Assembly: GCF_028554725.1 (NCBI RefSeq)
Contig: NC_071668.1
Coordinates: 10,585,001 to 10,649,000, forward strand
DNA: 64,000 nt
Reading direction: 5' to 3'
From: Zeugodacus cucurbitae
Taxonomy: Eukaryota > Arthropoda > Insecta > Diptera > Tephritidae
Of the stretch, positions 61,399-64,000 are shown one piece after another (position 1 is the stretch's first letter; each line of letters opens with the position of its first letter). The translations under genes were made by a program, and so were the position numbers. The notes below the pieces were generated by a model. That model made no database searches, was not told the DNA's origin, and worked only from the letters and a program-made list of their open reading frames with translations.

Positions 61399-62295
61399 AC
61401 TGTTATATTAAAAAAATTTGTTCACCATCTTACAGCGAAGCGTATGGTTAAAAGAGGCATTAACATAACTTCATTAAAAATAACTTCAAACTCTTTTGGA
61501 AATTGTATTTTTATAATTTGATGATGATGTGGGACGCACGTGTAGCTGGACATGACCTTGATCTTGAATGAGAGCAGTTGCCCTCATTTCTGGTTAAGTG
61601 CATAGCTTCACTACCACGATTCGTTAAACTTTTTTGCTTTTACTTTTTCTGTGGATTTTTATAGATCAATTTAATGATAAAAAGACGAAAACTAAATCAA
61701 CTTCATCTTCAACACCAACACCATCACCATCACCACCAACATCAATGTTACTGTTTTTTTTTTTTTTTTTTTTTTTTTGTTAAATGAAGTGATAATTTTG
61801 TACGCTTCTTCATGCATGCGCCAAAAGAGTAGCAAATGGTCGATGGTGGTCGATTGTGGTATTGAGTGTGTGTACAAAAAGAAGTAAATAAATAAATAAA
61901 AATAAAATTGAAACACATTGGCAACTGAACTGTTGGAATATATGACCATGCATTTATTGAGCAGACTTTCGTTAAGACAAATTCAAAGCCGTGACTGCCT
62001 GACACCTACAGCTAAGTAGCTGAAGAGCCCACAGATTTGCCAACTTGTTGACGTCTCAAGAGTTTATGTTAAACAAAGTATGCAAATAGGAAACAATGTG
62101 AAGCGCTTATACAGCACATTCTATTAGATCACAAGCTATTTGCGGTTAGACGAATTTAAAAATAAATTAGATTGAAAAAATTATAAAAAAATAATTATGA
62201 GAAGGGAACCTCGTGACTGAATGGACGCTGAAAGAACGCATGTTAATAAACGAAAACAATAGAATTAGCAGAATAAAAAGAGGCCGATTAAAGTA
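61399..62295. other. Non-coding DNA
   Basis: It includes CAC/ACC triplets at 61710-61745 and a T-run at 61754-61779, and no supported gene. The two minus-strand frames here are read through the T-run. Confidence 0.5.
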
Positions 62296-63778
62296 TGTTC
62301 AAAAAATAACGGGAATTTTCAAATTTTTAATTGTCCAAAAATCGTTGCTTGTTCATGAATTCTTAGCCAAAAACAATAATTTAACGATGAACCGCCTCCA
62401 TATTCGTCAGAAATGACTCCTATGACTGTTTCCTATTTCCAACAAGTAAGGAAGGGCTAAGTTCGGGTATAACCGAACATTTTATACTCTCTCAATTTAT
62501 TTATTTAACTTTATTAATATAATACACAATTTGGCCCACATATTCATAAAATATGTTGTATAAAGTCCATTGAAAGTTGGAAACCCTAATATTAGGTTAG
62601 AAGCACCGAGGTCCTAATGTTCGATATATGGGGCCTTGAAAACCTATGGTCCGATTTCGGCGATTTTTAGAATGGGGCTGCCACACTATAAAGGTAGTAT
62701 TTGTGCAAAGTTCTGCACCGATATCTTCACTAGTGTTTACTTTATATATTGTAAAGTAAACGATTCAGATCGTCTTCAAAGTTCTGGTATATAGGAAGTA
62801 GGCGTGGTTGTGAAGCGATTTGGCCTATTTTCACAACATATCATTGGGATGTAAGGAAACTATTACAAACCAAGTTTCATTGAAATCGGTCGAGTAGTTC
62901 CTGAGATATGGTTTTTGACCCATAAGTGGGCGACGCCACGCCCATTTTCCATTTTGTAAAAAAATCTGAGTGCAGCTTCCATCTGCCATTTCTTATGTGA
63001 AATTTAGTGTTTGTGACATTTTTCGTTAGTGAGTTAACCCACTTTTAGTAATTTTCAACCTAACTTTTGTATGGGAGGTTGGCGTGGTTATTATCCGATT
63101 TCTTTCATTTGGACTGTATTAGAAAGTAGCTAAAAAAAACGACTGCAGAAAGTTTGGTTTATATAGCTCTATTGGTTTGCGAGATATGTACAAAAAACTT
63201 AGTAGGGGCGGGGCCACGCCCACTTCCCCAAAAAAATTACATCCGCATATGCCCCTTCATAGTGCGATCCTTCATACCAAATTTTACTTCCATAGCTTTA
63301 TTTATAGCTTAGTTATGGCTTTTAGGTGTTTTCGGTTTTCGCCATTTTGTGGGCGTGGCAGAGGTCCATTTCGAACATTTCATTTTCGAACTTAACCTTC
63401 TTATGGTGCCAAGAAATACGTCTTCCAAGTTTCATCAAGATATCTAAATTTTTACTCAAGTTACAGCTTGCACGGACGGACGGACATAGGGCCGGACAGA
63501 CAGACATCCGGATTTCAACTTTTCTCGTCACCCTGATCATTTTGATATATATAACCCTATATCTAACTCGTTTAGTTTTAGGACTTACAACCAACCGTTA
63601 TGTGGACAAAACTATAATACTCTCGTAGCAACTTTGTATAACGAAAACCTTAAAAAGCCGTCTTACAATCGAGTTTGAGAAGTGTCGAATGTGAACTATT
63701 TCGAAGGCAAAAACATTAATGTAGACAAATGAATTGTTTATTTTTTCAAAAATGAAAATTCCCGTTATTTTTTGAACA
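62296..63778 (+). mobile_element. Mariner element split by a nested repeat
   Basis: The left inverted end TGTTCAAAAAATAACGGG is at 62296 and the right end CCCGTTATTTTTTGAACA runs to 63778. Left remains run to about 62440 ('ccatattcgtcagaaatgac', a damaged PPYSPE-type segment). They resume at about 63641 with 'gaagtgtcgaatgtgaact' and 'caaaaacattaatgtagac', the NINVD end. The middle is repeat 'R' copy 4. Confidence 0.8.
62443..63640 (+). mobile_element. Interspersed repeat family 'R', copy 4 (nested in a mariner)
   Basis: It starts 'caagtaaggaagggctaagt' and ends 'ataatactctcgtagcaact'. It carries the family's landmarks in order: 'tcgagtagttcctgagata', 'cgacgccacgcccatttt', 'ggggcggggccacgcccact' and 'ttgcacggacggacggacat'. 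It is shorter than copy 2 and has lost the right arm of the 3' hairpin. Confidence 0.8.
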
Positions 63779-64000
63779 CACTTGTGTAACAAATATTTTT
63801 CATTACACTTATTTATTTATATTTTTTGTTTGTTTTTAAAACTTATTAAACTTTAATTTACTGATGCTTCATGCGACATTAACAGCACACTAGTGTGCAA
63901 TATGCCGAAAAAGTACAGAGAAATAAGTAGAAAAATAAAAGTAATATGTGTATGTACATATGTATGTTGGTGTAGATGACATTGACTGGACATTAAAATA
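63779..64000. other. Non-coding window edge
   Basis: AT-rich DNA with nothing recognisable. Confidence 0.6.

Noticed and set aside
61692..62005. Two 85-residue minus-strand frames ending in poly-Lys or similar
   Set aside because: Both read through the long T-run. No support for a gene.

Overview
The window is AT-rich, intron-containing, repeat-laden insect DNA. The recognisable genes are an arthropod Gr28-type chemoreceptor cluster, a ZRSR2/Urp splicing-factor gene and a schlaff-like C-type lectin. With a rosa-type (DD41D) mariner and other dispersed repeats, this points to a higher dipteran, most likely a tephritid fruit fly. The family assignments come from reading the proteins; the genus is inference.

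Left part (1-18 kb, + strand): a Gr28b-like gene has five alternative first exons (128-772, 2594-3307, 5811-6506, 9584-10219, 12038-12727). Each encodes its own N-terminal membrane half and stops at the same phase-0 donor. All can join three shared 3' exons (13271-13669, 13729-13887, 14710-14853) that carry the last membrane segments and the TYLIILLQF signature. The predicted receptors are about 445-471 aa. A separate four-exon Gr28a-like gene follows (16415-17998, 452 aa).

Middle (17.5-26 kb): an intact six-exon ZRSR2/Urp gene (20726-22729, 520 aa), a U2AF35-related splicing factor, lies after Gr28a. A tandem segmental duplication then repeats the tail of Gr28a and the ZRSR2 gene (23.0-26.0 kb). 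The Gr28a tail copy is still open, while the second ZRSR2 copy is a clear pseudogene. Copy 1 has acquired about 2 kb of foldback, LTR-like and Tc1 material that copy 2 lacks.

Right part (26.5-43.2 kb, - strand): a schlaff-like secreted C-type lectin has its lectin exon at 26582-27144 and its signal-peptide exon at 35181-35325, separated by an 8 kb intron. A non-coding first exon with a TATA box probably lies near 43 kb. These introns hold several independent tandem arrays (about 20, 70, 101, 125 and 266 bp periods).

The remainder (43.5-64 kb) shows no host gene that I can support. It is a repeat landscape: four or more copies of a 1-1.5 kb interspersed family, four short mariner derivatives (one split by a nested insertion), a TTAA-flanked MITE, non-LTR retrotransposon tails, and a 265-bp tandem array into which a rosa-like mariner has jumped precisely at a TA.
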